Below are positions 24,583 to 34,884 of a DNA stretch of 64,000 bases, piece by piece. The notes beneath the pieces were generated by a model, which searched no databases, was not told where the DNA came from, and saw nothing but the letters and a program-made list of their open reading frames with translations. Location: the NCBI GenBank assembly GCA_027559495.1, contig JAMXSV010000005.1, positions 124,001 to 188,000 on the forward strand, read 5' to 3'. The translations under genes were made by a program, and so were the position numbers. Numbering within the stretch: position 1 is the stretch's first letter; each line of letters starts with the position of its first letter. Source of the DNA: Aurifilum marmelostoma (lineage: Eukaryota; Ascomycota; Sordariomycetes; Diaporthales; Cryphonectriaceae).

Positions 24583-25063
24583 TCAAAGGCTCCACCCATA
24601 TTTGCCCTCGCCCTTCTTTTTCCTGTCTATCAATTTCCCAGACTCGCTTCTCACTTAGCCTCTAAGCCTCGCAGATCGGAAAAACCTTGTTTAAGCCTCT
24701 GAGGCGCCAAGTAACATCGGCAGATGCACAGTGACTGCCCGCCAGCCACAAGTGGGAGGGCACCCAGGTGTCTGCAGACTTGTCAAATTTCTTGCTCACA
24801 TCCTGGTCTTCTGGACGACCGGTCCATGCATGCAGGGTGATCAGTCACCATCTGGCTTGCATGGCAGGCCGTAAATCGACCGGGGGAGGGGGGGGCAAAT
24901 CACAAGGGGAAACAAGCAACGGTCGGAAATATCATCCTTGAAACATTCATTGGAAATCAGGGAAGAATAAAGGAAAAGAAAATAAACCAAAAGCACCTGA
25001 AAATGAAGAAAAGACCAATAAAAGAGGGGTATCAGTGTAACATCTTGCCCCAAACTCCTAACT

Positions 25064-27224
25064 TTACAAAGGTAAGTACCCCGGATGATTAGCCAGTAAC
25101 GCCTCGTCAACAAACAGTGGGGGTTGGGCAGAGTCTGGACCGGGCTCGTAGAGGCCTGACACATGTGCAAGGGTATAATCGGCTTGGTCGAGGCGTGGGA
25201 CACCGCTGCTGCTGTTGCCGCCGGCGGCATCACCCATGGACCCGACCAAGCTGTACTCTTGGTACTCGCCAACTAGAGCGTTGGTGTTTCCCTGCGGTGC
25301 CTGGCCTGCCGCCGGCGACTCGGGCGTGGCAGGATCGGCGCCCTCAAAGATGGTGGCCAGGCTGTTGGGCCGCTCGATGTACAGCTCATGGCCCATGTCC
25401 TGGGCGTAGGGATAGCTCGTCTCGAGATGGCCCCCAGCCTGGCTCCGGTGTGGCTGGCTCATGGTCGTAGCGCTGCCGTCGAGTCCCATGGCCGTCCTGA
25501 CCAGAGCAGCATAAGACGAGGTCGCCGTGGGTGATCCCGACGGATACTCGGACAGGTGTGAGTACAACCCATTGTCGGCCTCTGGTGTAGGAGGGAAACC
25601 AGGATACTGTACTGCCGCAGCAGCCATCGCCCTTGGCACCTCCTCGTGAGACGCAGCCATCTGCAGCAGCGGGACGGCATCATCTCGGGCAGCCATTTCC
25701 CTAGCCTGCTGCTGCTGCCTCCGCAGGGCCTGCCTCCGCCGGTTCTGGGCCGCAACGTTGCCGCCCTTGCGGCCTGCAGAGACGCGGGCGTGAGAGTACC
25801 CACTTCGATCCCCCAGCCCGCCTTCAGCTGCTACTGCTGCTGCAGCTGCAGCAGAGGCACTACCGCGTTTAAGGTTCCTGGGGTGCCCTCTGCTGCCGCG
25901 CGACCGGCTGCCGCTAATGTCATTGCGGTAACGTGTAGTGCTGATGACACCGTGCTCAAAGTCTGGGTGGAGGAACCACTCTGTGGATTTCCTGCAGTCA
26001 ACCCCTGTGGCGTCCATGTCAAAGGAAAGGCTCCCGTCGCCGTTGCGGACGGCGGCTTTGGTGTTTCTCTTAACGAAGGCCTAGAACAGAAAAGAAAGAA
26101 GAAAAAAAGAAAAAGTGAGTTAGCATTGGTCCTTTCAAAGTTAAGGTGACATGTACTAAGAAGGCCTCTTTGCTTTTTTTTACCTGGTTCATACTCAAGT
26201 TGTGGCGGATGCTGTTCATCCAGCCCTTGCCTGGACTTTTTGCTTTGTCCGTGTTCTCTCGGAACCACTGGTACATCTCCTGCAGGGTCATGGACCTGGT
26301 GGGTCTTGACATGAAGGCCCTGTAGATCAGCTGTGCATACGGCAGATCTATCTTGGGCATCAGACGTTCTGAGGAGGGTGAAGATCCGTCCTGAACTTCG
26401 TCCAGCGCCCATGCCCCAACCTGATGGTGCATCTGCACGCTTGCGCCTTCTTGGTCTGGGCACATGGCCTGTGGCGTATCGTACCCAAATGTAATCAGGC
26501 TTGTGCTGCAGGGGGATAAGCTGGCGACGGACAGGGCACCAGTTGCAGAAGAATAAGTTGAGAAAGTGGTAGGAGATGCCGGCTGGATCAGTTCTGGGCC
26601 ATCGGCGTCGGGCGTTGCAGTCTCTGCCTTGAGCTCATCAGGCATAGGGAAACGGTATGGCGAAGAGGTCTCGTTAGCGGGTTGGGCTCCTTCAACAGGC
26701 TTATTGCTCAGTAACCTTTGAGGAGTGGCAGTATGTCGAGCAAAGAGCGTAATTTCGGAACCCATGTTGTCGTATCCCAGGGCCTGATGGTGATGGGGCG
26801 CCCCAGATATATTGCCAGCCGTCGAGGACAAAGATGCGGACGAGTGTGCATCTGGCGGGGGAGAGCTGTACAGTGCCGTTGCAGCTGCTGTCGTCCTGGC
26901 CGAAGCTGAGGTCGCGATATGGAAATTCGTGCTCAGAAAAGACGACAACCACGGGTCATGGAATCTTTGGGTGACCGGCTGGGCTGGCCACATCTTCTCC
27001 ATACCTTGCTGAATGTCCTGAGTGCCATAATGATACTGGTGGATCTGACCTCCAGCCAGTGATGACAGGCCTGCCTGGATTCCGTCCAGACTACGGCTGG
27101 GAGCCTCTAACGAGTCTAGTTCGCCGTTCAACTCTGCGGATATCTCGACCTTCGGAGGCGAGAGCGTCTCAGAGTCCACGGACATGGACCAGCCTCTGAG
27201 GTTGTTGGTCTGGTTATCCGCCAT
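25064..27224 (-). CDS. Forkhead (winged-helix) transcription factor
   Basis: Exons 27224-26184 and 26080-25064 (685 aa) with a 103-bp intron inside the DNA-binding domain. The join gives NSIRHNLSMNQ-AFVKRNTK, the helix-3 recognition motif of forkhead proteins (family form NSIRHNLSLNxxF). The domain spans about residues 291-400, starting KIDLPYAQLIYRAFMSRP, followed by the wing region with DGSLSFDMD and STEWFLHPDFE. The N-terminal 290 residues are Ser/Pro/Ala-rich and disordered. The C-terminal half has a basic Gln-rich stretch (RRQALRRQQQQAR) and an acidic, Tyr/Pro-rich tail that could activate transcription. It should bind DNA in the nucleus; targets cannot be read from sequence. The start is the first in-frame ATG (MADNQTNNLRG); codons upstream lack an ATG. 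I cannot assign it to a named fungal forkhead group. It is isolated, with 9.6 kb of gene-poor DNA downstream and 2.8 kb upstream. Confidence 0.92.
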
Positions 27225-27961
27225 GACTTTTCGATATCTGCTTGCGTGGTGCAAAGGAGGGTCGGAAGTTGCTGCTGGTGTTGTTTCGGACGCTATGTTG
27301 ATGATTTGGGTCAGGGCACAGAACGGAAAGCTGAGACGCCGAAGGGGAGGCGCAAGGATAGGTGCGAGCCGTCTGCAAAAGGCGACACTGCCTTGGGCCT
27401 TGCTTCAAGATGTGGAAGCGGTACGAGGGGGAAATGCGGTGGGCGATTAATGTCTGGCCTCGGGCCTGAAACAATGACTATTAAGGATGACTTGATCCGT
27501 GATTATGAGTAGAGTGACAGGAGGAAGGTGTTTGCTGCATATATGAGAGAGCGAGAGAGACTAGAGGATGGCAAGAGTGATAGGAAAACGAGCCAATATG
27601 GGGATCAAACTTGGGCCACGGCTCTGGACCCCAGGATAATGTGCTTGCTTGTATGATTGTCTTTTGAATGTGCTGTAGGATAGATGAAAATAGCAATACA
27701 AGAATGCTGACCGTCTTTTCTGGTGGTCGTTTGGTACAAAAGAGTGAAGGCCTATGGGTGAATTGTCGGTGTCGGTTTAGAAAATGGTTCTCCCGTCCCA
27801 TTGCAGCATTTGTTTCATTGGGGCAGCAGTAGACGGCATTATAAGTCTTGTCGGACGTACCGTTCCCCCCTCCGCCAGGAAGAACTACACCATGGGGAGT
27901 GACCAGTGGATCTACTGCACAATCACATTCCCCTCCTCATCGGACAGATCGAGCTAGAGAA

Positions 27962-27978
27962 GGGGGGGGGGGGGGGGG
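27962..27978 (+). repeat. G17 homopolymer
   Basis: Seventeen consecutive G, followed after one A by further G-rich sequence; could form a G-quadruplex. The length is approximate. Confidence 0.75.
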
Positions 27979-28803
27979 AGGGGAGGAGTCCTGGGTTCCC
28001 GCCGTCCCCACTGCTCTGGCACCAGGACAGGGCAGCAGTACCTTCGTGAGAGGGTGAACATGGAAGGATGCCGGAGGGGGGTGTACGTCTATGGTGACAG
28101 AAAAAGGATGCTAGTGCACAGCACAAGAAGAAGCAAGTGCCAGCTCAGAGCCCGCTCCTCAAAGGTGTCTCCCGTTAAAGCCTTTGTGCCGCGCATAGTA
28201 CGCCTCGCGGGGGCCATGTGGGGCGTGCTTTGGTATGGCTGTGTGCGCGCAGGCCGAAAATACGTGGAGGGAGATGCATGCTTGTGTCCTACGACTGGTG
28301 TGTTCCGTCTTCTTCTTCTCTACATTGTCTGGTTGAGCGGGTGGGTAAGGGGGGTTTGAGGAAGAAGGATGCTGGGGGAACGCAGGTTCAAGCGACCGGA
28401 GGGATGACGTGCCCTGCGTATGTCAATGGAAAAGGTACGACTAGGTCTGTAGACATACAGGTACATGGACACGATCGTGATATGAAGTTTGAAGGAACTG
28501 ACGATGCCCCTGCAGGTGCCCCACGCTGAAAATGAAAAGTATCACGGCAACCAGTGGTCCAAATGCTTCTCCTTGATCTGCCCCTCCCTCCTCCTTCACG
28601 GTACATTATGCCGGCCTCAGGAGCAAAAGCCCGTTTGTTGGAGCCCACTCGCCCGCATGCGCCAGCAGCACAAAGCCTGCGCCCCGTTGACACAATGCAA
28701 CAGAGGTTGAGAAGCGAAAGCCCGGCATTAGTATCCACAGAGAGTTGCAAAAGAAACTGGTCGGCCTGAAAGACTGCAAGAAGAATGGAATAAGGAAAAA
28801 GTT

Positions 28804-28818
28804 GGGGGGGGGGGGGGG
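28804..28818 (+). repeat. G15 homopolymer
   Basis: Fifteen consecutive G in non-coding DNA, about 0.8 kb from the G17 run. Confidence 0.75.
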
Positions 28819-30026
28819 CGGATTCTATCAGAGCAGAAGCAGAGTTGAATGGAGGACAAAGTTTGAGGTACAATGTAGAATCACGTGTAATACATGGCTA
28901 CGGTGCAGACAAGGTAGACGGGACAGGTGTGACATGGTACTGGAGCAGTGGCCCAGCCAGGTGAGATACATGTCGGTAGGACTTCTAGCACGGCGCCAGC
29001 TAGGGCTATGAAGGTGGCCAGACGAGAACCTGCGGAAAGTACCCTGTTGAACAGTAGTACCTATCTGGTACCGACGACCACGGTCAATGCTACCTGCTCC
29101 CACGACAACTTCGGAGTGTCCTAGCAGCCACGGAGACCTGCAGAAGTATCTCGCCAATGAGGCGCGTGAATGACATTGATTGGGCGGGGCACTCCCCCGG
29201 CGGCCACCAGGCCTTGACCGTCCAGCGGGAAGTTGAATGGCAAGGGCCAGGGCAAGAAGCGAAGTGGTCTAGAAGGTCGGTAGGAAATTTGTTGCATTGT
29301 CTACAGCCTTCTTCTCTTTTTTCTTTCTTCTTCTTTCTTCTCAGCCTCAAGTATATTGACAGACAGGGAAGGGCACGGTTGGTTTTGTTGACGCTTCCAG
29401 AGTCATCGCCAGCGTATCGAGTGGTGTCCACCCACTGCGGCGACACTAGGAGCTGCGGCCTCGGAGGGTTACAAGCGGTAGTCTGATCGCATCTTGTGTA
29501 TAGGACCTGAAGCGCGGCCTGTCCAGTTGCAGTATAAGTAGAGTCGGTGAGTCGTCTGGTGGAAGCCCGGCGAAAGGAACCAGGGTGGCAGCGGTTCATC
29601 TGCACGTCAGCCTCCCGGCAGATTCAGACCTGTTACACGAGCTTTTGCCCGGGAAAGTCCCACGAGACTCTAGCACAAGAGGCAGTAAGCAGTGTTGTGG
29701 GAGGAGGGACTGCTGGTGAAGGAGGAACCGGGCACAGGGTCAAATCTCATGTCCTGACGACATGCTACAACTGGAAAGCCACAGGCGTCAACACGCTTGC
29801 GACGTAACATTCCAGCAGGGAGTCACTATTAGTGCTTCGTGAATCCAGTGATGTGAGTATTCAAAGAGTACACTAGACTAGCGAAGTCCTGCCCACTGCG
29901 TCGGTCTGTCAGGGCCCAAAGAGCGGTGTTTTCCTGGAAATTGACTGTGAGACAGACTGCCTTGAAGGTGTCAGCCACACAGGTTTCTAAATTTATTCTC
30001 CGCAGCATGATGACTGACGAAGCAGA

Positions 30027-31632
30027 TCATTTTCTGTAATAGATTTTCTTGAACTGAAAATGTAACTGAAGGATGCCCTATTCGTAGTCAAGTTAGTACA
30101 TGGACGATGACAAGATATTATCCTCAGGCAGGGCACGTAGACCCTTCGAGGTGACTGCGGACTGGGAAAGGAAGAAGAGGCTATGAGGGGGCATCAGGGT
30201 ACCGTACCTTGTCGAAACTGCTCTTGAACCCTCTTTCTCGCTTCGCAGAGTAGTCCCATTCGCGGTCGACGATCCTGAAGGCGATATCCTCGTAAGGAGG
30301 ACCGGCAAAGAAGCGAATCAAGCACGTGTCCTCCTCGCCAGCCTGTGCAAAGGACTCGCCTCTACGACGCCCACCTTCACGGATAATCTTGAACGTCGGG
30401 GCTTTGGTCTTGTCAATCAGGTCAGGGTAGAAGATGTTGAACTTGTAGCCCTGAACCACCTTTGGGGGAGGGTTGTCGTGATCGTAGTGGGTCTGGTTGT
30501 ACTTGTTCCATTCATAACCCATCTGTACGCGGTTGAAGTATTGTGGTTTTCGTGGGCGGTATTTTTCAGCCCACTTGGGTTTTGCTGAGGTCGATACGGT
30601 TTCCTCGGCTGTGAAGATCTCCTCGTTCTCGCTGACACCACGTGCCACCTCGCGCTCGTAGAGAGCCCGGGTGGCCTGTGAGAAGTCTTGTGACTCTGCT
30701 GCCGCGAAGCGCGCCGTTCCTGGCGGCGGGTTGGTGTCCTCAGATGACAGAGCCGCAGAGGCGGATGATTTCTGAGTCGGCCGCCGGGAAGGCTCGCCCG
30801 GGGTCTTGGAAGCGCCACGATGACCGCTCTCGCCCAACAATTCCAATAACAACTCTGCTTTCTCTGGGTCGATTTTCCTCAGCTCCTCGAGCCGACCCTC
30901 CCTGATTGCGTCGCAGATCTTCCTCAGCCTTGCCTTGGCCTTGAAGATCAGCAGGCTCTTCAGAAGCTGCTCCCAGTAGTCCGTGTCGATGTGCTCGTCC
31001 GATTGCAGTTTCGACTTGATCTGCTTTTCCAGTGCCTCCAGCTGTTCGAGAGTCTTGGGGCCGAGGATCCTGTCGATCTCAGAAGACACGGTACTGACTG
31101 CGCGTCCCTCATGGTCCAGTCCGGACAGCTTCTCTCGTCGGTCCTTGCATAGAACCAACAAGGCCTTCCAGTATTCGCGGTTTCTCTGGTTTGTCTCCAG
31201 CGTGTTGAAAGACTCAATGTCCGATTCTAGCTCTTTCAGCCCCGTCGCGCTGAGGTCGTTAACAACCCTCTCCGGCGAGGGCACGTCAATCTCAGCATCG
31301 TTTTCATCGTCGTCGAGGACATCGCGATCGGTGTCGATGTAGCGCAGGCTGAATGCGAGGTAGTCGATGGGCCGCGCGCGACCCTCACGGACGCGAATGT
31401 CTGCCTTCTTCTTGGACTGTTTGAGCACGAACTTGTCCTCGTCGGCAACGAACTTCCTCTCTTCTTCATCCATGCTGAGGAAGCGTGCAGCCTTGGCCGC
31501 CAGCTTGGGGTTGTCGGGCCGCGATGGCTTGGTGATTCGGGAACTGTCGTCTCGTCTCGGTGCTGTTACATTCCTCTCTTTCTGCTTGGGGGACTTCCAC
31601 CCATCAATCATCGCCTGTCTTTCGGGATTCAT
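30027..31632 (-). CDS. Cactin (splicing-associated protein)
   Basis: Exons 31632-30208 and 30077-30027 (491 aa). The last exon encodes only 16 residues: after a 130-bp intron (GTACGG donor, ACTAAC branch near the AG at 30079-30078), GILQLHFQFKKIYYRK completes the invariant cactin C-terminus begun by RGFKSSFDK. Without this splice the frame ends in eight unrelated residues. Cactins are conserved nuclear proteins that associate with the spliceosome and are needed for correct pre-mRNA splicing. The mid domain starts around DEDKFVLKQSKKKADIRV (about 65-240). After an acidic/Ser-rich linker the C-terminal domain (about 365-491) shows KWAEKYRPRKPQYFNRVQMG, NKYNQTHYDHDNPPP and GYKFNIFYPDL. The N-terminal part is shorter than in animal cactins. 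The start MNPERQAMID is the first ATG of the frame; a further upstream exon cannot be excluded. Confidence 0.94.
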
Positions 31633-32487
31633 GGTGATGCGCAGATATGATGCACTTTGGTGGAGAGGAGACTGGGAGATGGATCGCTTTGGGTGATGGT
31701 TGGGACTTCACAGAGGCGCGAGAGCGATTCAGAGAAGCCTGACGCTGGTCATCGCATTCTCCTTACCGACAAGGCAATCTATGTACTTAGGTAAGCAAGT
31801 CTGGGTCATTATGCTGACTAAGCACATTGGAGAATGTAGGGATCACCCCGCCCCCGTGGGGATGCCCCCCCCCCCCATCAACCATAGGATAAGTAGGGCC
31901 ATAGCAATCAGAAGAAAGGAGAAATCGAAAATCGCAAAGAGGTCAGAGGGCGAAAGCAGAACATTGTCAGCAAGTAAAACAATCAGTTGAAATATTTTGA
32001 TTCGATGTTGCTGATGGGAGCCCGGGTGACAATTTATGCCTCTTTGTATAGGGTTGGCTTGCCCACCCATGTTGTACATATGTATGAACACAGTCCTGCA
32101 ATGCACCACAGAACAGATTCTCAGGTAAGCAAAGACTGAGCACTGTGTCCACCTTCAAAGCATGCTGTGTGCAGACACTGAATGAAGGTTGTTTGAACGG
32201 CTTGGTCTAGATTGAACTGAAGAGCTGCGACGTAACTGTACATTGCCGTCTGGCATCTGCAATGTGCTTATGGGCAGATTCTTGTTATCAACGGATCGCT
32301 TCTCTTTCAACATACAAAAAAGAAAGGGAAAACCCACACAAGACAAGGAAATAAAGAAGGAGAAGAAAAGAGGAAGAAAAGAAAAAAGAGAAACACTAGA
32401 CATCCTGGGAAAAATAGGGCTTGCCAGGTTCCGACTTATGCTGTTGCTGGGCTTCCCCACCATAATACCTGCTTCGGTCATTTTGAA
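31633..32487. other. Intergenic between cactin and doubtful small gene
   Basis: This is the cactin promoter side. A C12 run (31865-31876) and an A/G-rich block (32320-32395) are visible. No gene is supported. Confidence 0.5.
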
Positions 32488-32974
32488 TTAGAGTTTCCGA
32501 CATTCCTTGCTTCCTTTTCCTGTTTTGGAGGGCGTCTTGGTAGCTTTCAGCTGGCCATCAGAAGATGTTCTCCCGAAACCGTCCTGGAACATGTGCTCAA
32601 GTTTGGATACACGCTAAGGGATTAGGTTGCGGGCCGATCTTCAGAACAACTCTTTTTTCCAAGGCACGCAGCCTTCCTTTGAAACTCATGCCGACCGAAT
32701 CGATTCGCAAATGTATGTGAGCATCACTGCCGTATTGGGTATTTCTTACGACATGCCAGCTCTGTGACGCCCTAAGGGGCTTCCGGCTTGGCATGCCACC
32801 ATTCACGATTGACTGATACGATCTCGCAATAGACGCCCTGAACTGCTGTAGCATTGCTTCGGGTACGCTATAGCCATTCACGGTGCGATTGCGGATTTCC
32901 ACCGACTTGTTCATGATTGTATGGATGCTTACATCCGTCAGAAGCAATCTCAAGTCAGCGACTGGTGATCTCAT
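32488..32974 (-). CDS. Possible small gene of unknown function
   Basis: From the ATG at 32974 an open frame runs 125 codons to 32597. Its translation looks protein-like (VEIRNRTVNGYSVPEAMLQQ, SWHVVRNTQYGSDAHIHLRI) and ends in a helix KGRLRALEKRV. A second frame immediately downstream encodes RVSKLEHMFQDGFGRTSSDG and a Lys-rich end, stopping at 32488. CTAATCCCTTAG lies right before it like a branch site plus acceptor, so the true C-terminus may be RLRALEKR-RVSKLEHMF. The donor would be the weak GTTGTT, and the intron only about 47 bp. The upstream 100 bp are pyrimidine-rich like a fungal leader. I do not recognise the protein. A chance frame or decayed gene is possible. Confidence 0.35.
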
Positions 32975-33771
32975 TGCTGAGAATGCAAGCAATGCTGCCA
33001 GATTGTAGACAAGCCTTCATCGCTACCGGGGCGGGTTCTAGACTTGGATAAATACTGTGATGATTGTCGAGAGAGTGGTTCGTGAAGAGTAAAGACTAGG
33101 TAGATTGTTGTCTTGAGATGTGCTGTCTTCACCTTCGGATTTGCAATTTGGGAAGGCGAGAGAAAAGGAAGAAAAAAAAGGACATATTATATCCTTCAGA
33201 CGGCAAAGCCTTTACACGCTGGATCAACCAGCACGCAGAGACTACCCTGATCTGGACTACCAGGCTGAGACCATCCCAGCACATGTCCGAACATAAGCAC
33301 ATATGCTTAATTTTAGCTCATCTGATTGACCTTCCGCCCGCCCAGCTTCTTTGGATCCAAGACGGGCAAGCTGTCAACTTCTTATTCCAGCTAGGCCGAT
33401 GCTGCGACTGGTGTAGGCATGCCGGGTTCGTTAGCATGGTACAGGCTAGCAAATATCAGACACATCTGTCACGCCCAGATCGAGGCAGTGCATCTTCGAG
33501 TGCCAAGTGATAAGAACACATGGCGAGCCTTGAGAGAAATCACATATCAGAGAAGGGGATCATCTCGACTCATCTCATCTCCTTTTCATTCTCTTTCTTT
33601 CCTTTGCCACTAATCGGCAGAGCCTTCTTTCTCGTCTGTCTTTTACAAGCTGAGTTGGATAACAGTCAGCAGTCTACCGGGTAGACTATTTCCCCTTTCG
33701 TTTCGATAACGTCCATTCGTTCGAACTTTTTTCCCGTACGTTTCTTTGCAGCCTGGAAGAGTACAGCCAAG
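32975..33771. other. Divergent intergenic region
   Basis: This lies between the doubtful minus-strand gene and the small secreted protein gene (+). CT-rich sequence just before 33772 looks like the leader of the latter. A 130-codon frame at 33118-33510 shows no protein character. Confidence 0.45.
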
Positions 33772-34331
33772 ATGGTCGCCATGGTTACTTTCACCGAATT
33801 CAACTGGAAGCAAGCCCTCGTGGCAGTGCTCTTGATGAGCACAGCTGTTTCGGCCACCTTCCCTGACAACAGAGTTCCGGCAGATGCGAATCTGGCCCGG
33901 AGACTACCATCACAAGACGACCAGAACACCGACAAAAGACACGTCGTGGACAATATAGTGTCCTATGTCAACCGCCAGGCCGCCGTTGACCCGGCTGCCC
34001 CAGCCCCAGCGCCTCCCGCAGCCATTCCTGGTGAGTACAGAAGAGACATGATAGTTATCAGCCCTGTCAAGCGAGAATGACGTCTCGTTCAGAGTCTACA
34101 ATAAACTGACCACCGTCTTGTAAACAAGTAAATGCTGCAGCAAACAGCACCGCCGCGCCGGCCAACGGAACAGCAGCCTCGCCGCCCGCGGCTCCGGCTG
34201 CAGGGGCGAATGGAACTGCGGCTGCCGCCCCGCCTGCCGCCCCGGCCAATGCAACTTTGACCGCTAGAAAGAGTGAGAGTGGTGGAAAGGAGATGAGGTC
34301 TCGTAGCGTGCTGGCCAACGTGAAGTGGTAG
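33772..34331 (+). CDS. Small secreted Ala/Pro-rich protein
   Basis: Exons 33772-34030 and 34141-34331 (149 aa). The intron (110 bp) has a GTGAGT donor; the CAG acceptor at 34138-34140 keeps frame, and an AAG twelve bases earlier would add four residues. The N-terminus contains a signal peptide with hydrophobic core (ALVAVLLMSTAVSA) followed by TFPDNRV. The mature part has a dibasic DKR site about residue 60, then Ala/Pro-rich blocks (AAPAPAPPAAIP, AAPAAGANGTAAAAPPAAP) with four N-glycosylation-type NxT/NxS sites, and a basic C-terminus (RSRSVLANVKW). There is no GPI tail. This is probably a cell-wall or extracellular protein; the dibasic site would allow Kex2 processing. No family is recognised and no cysteine is present, which argues against a classical Cys-rich effector. 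Confidence 0.65.
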
Positions 34332-34884
34332 GTTGCGCACACTCACGAGGCAACTCATGTGCGACGGGCTGAGGAAGTGAGCATGTCACGAAGTACACGT
34401 ATATGTATAGATGGTGTTAAGGAGAACAAGAGGCCTAGCACGTGGAAACGGACTTTGACGGTGCTGGAAACCGTTTCTTTTGTTTTTAAAGTGAGATACC
34501 ATAGAGCCTGGACGCTCTTGTGAGCGATGCATTGATGCAAGAAACCTCGGGCTTAGCCATACATATATATATATATTCGTGAAAACAGACACGATTGAGA
34601 CCGAAGGAGCACTATACGGGCCTCTGTCTTGAAGAAGGCATGTACTTAGTGAAACACAAGCCCAAGGCTGAACGTGGTGACATGCGTCAAGAAAAGGAGA
34701 GACATTGCCTTATGACGGGCGGTCGACTGATGTATGTCCTAGCGTAGTAGGCGGGGGGTTAAAAAAAAAAAAAAAAGAGGAAGCAGGCAAGCTATATGTC
34801 TTATCTCCTCGTTTATCCTTTTCCCTTGCGCTCGTCCTTTGCGGCAACGCCGAGTAGGCTGGTCCAGAACATCAAGCCCCCTTG
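34332..34884. other. Convergent intergenic region
   Basis: 3' flanks of the secreted-protein gene (+) and the MFS gene (-). A short AT repeat (about 34561-34576) and an A run (about 34761-34775) are present. I see no gene. Confidence 0.6.

Larger units (their letters stand above)
15452..25063. other. 9.6-kb stretch without a convincing gene
   Basis: No frame longer than about 190 codons, no family motif and no obvious transposon terminal repeat or tandem array was found. Base composition looks balanced, without the extreme AT bias of heavily RIP-mutated repeats. Features noted: a C14 run at 18296-18309; a GCCCGCCCAC-type tandem at about 24545-24582; and intron-like signals at 21592-21646 and 21866-21914 around a 25-codon open segment (21915-21989). 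The right end may be 3' flank of the forkhead gene and the left end is the exo-polygalacturonase promoter. It may hold regulatory DNA, noncoding transcripts or decayed genes. Confidence 0.5.
27225..30026. other. Long upstream region of forkhead gene
   Basis: No gene is supported in these 2.8 kb, which lie between the start of the forkhead gene and the 3' end of cactin. Long upstream regions are usual for fungal regulator genes. A G17 run (27962-27978), a G15 run (28804-28818) and a CT/TTC-rich block (29300-29345) are present. Open frames up to about 170 codons have no coherent protein character. Confidence 0.5.
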
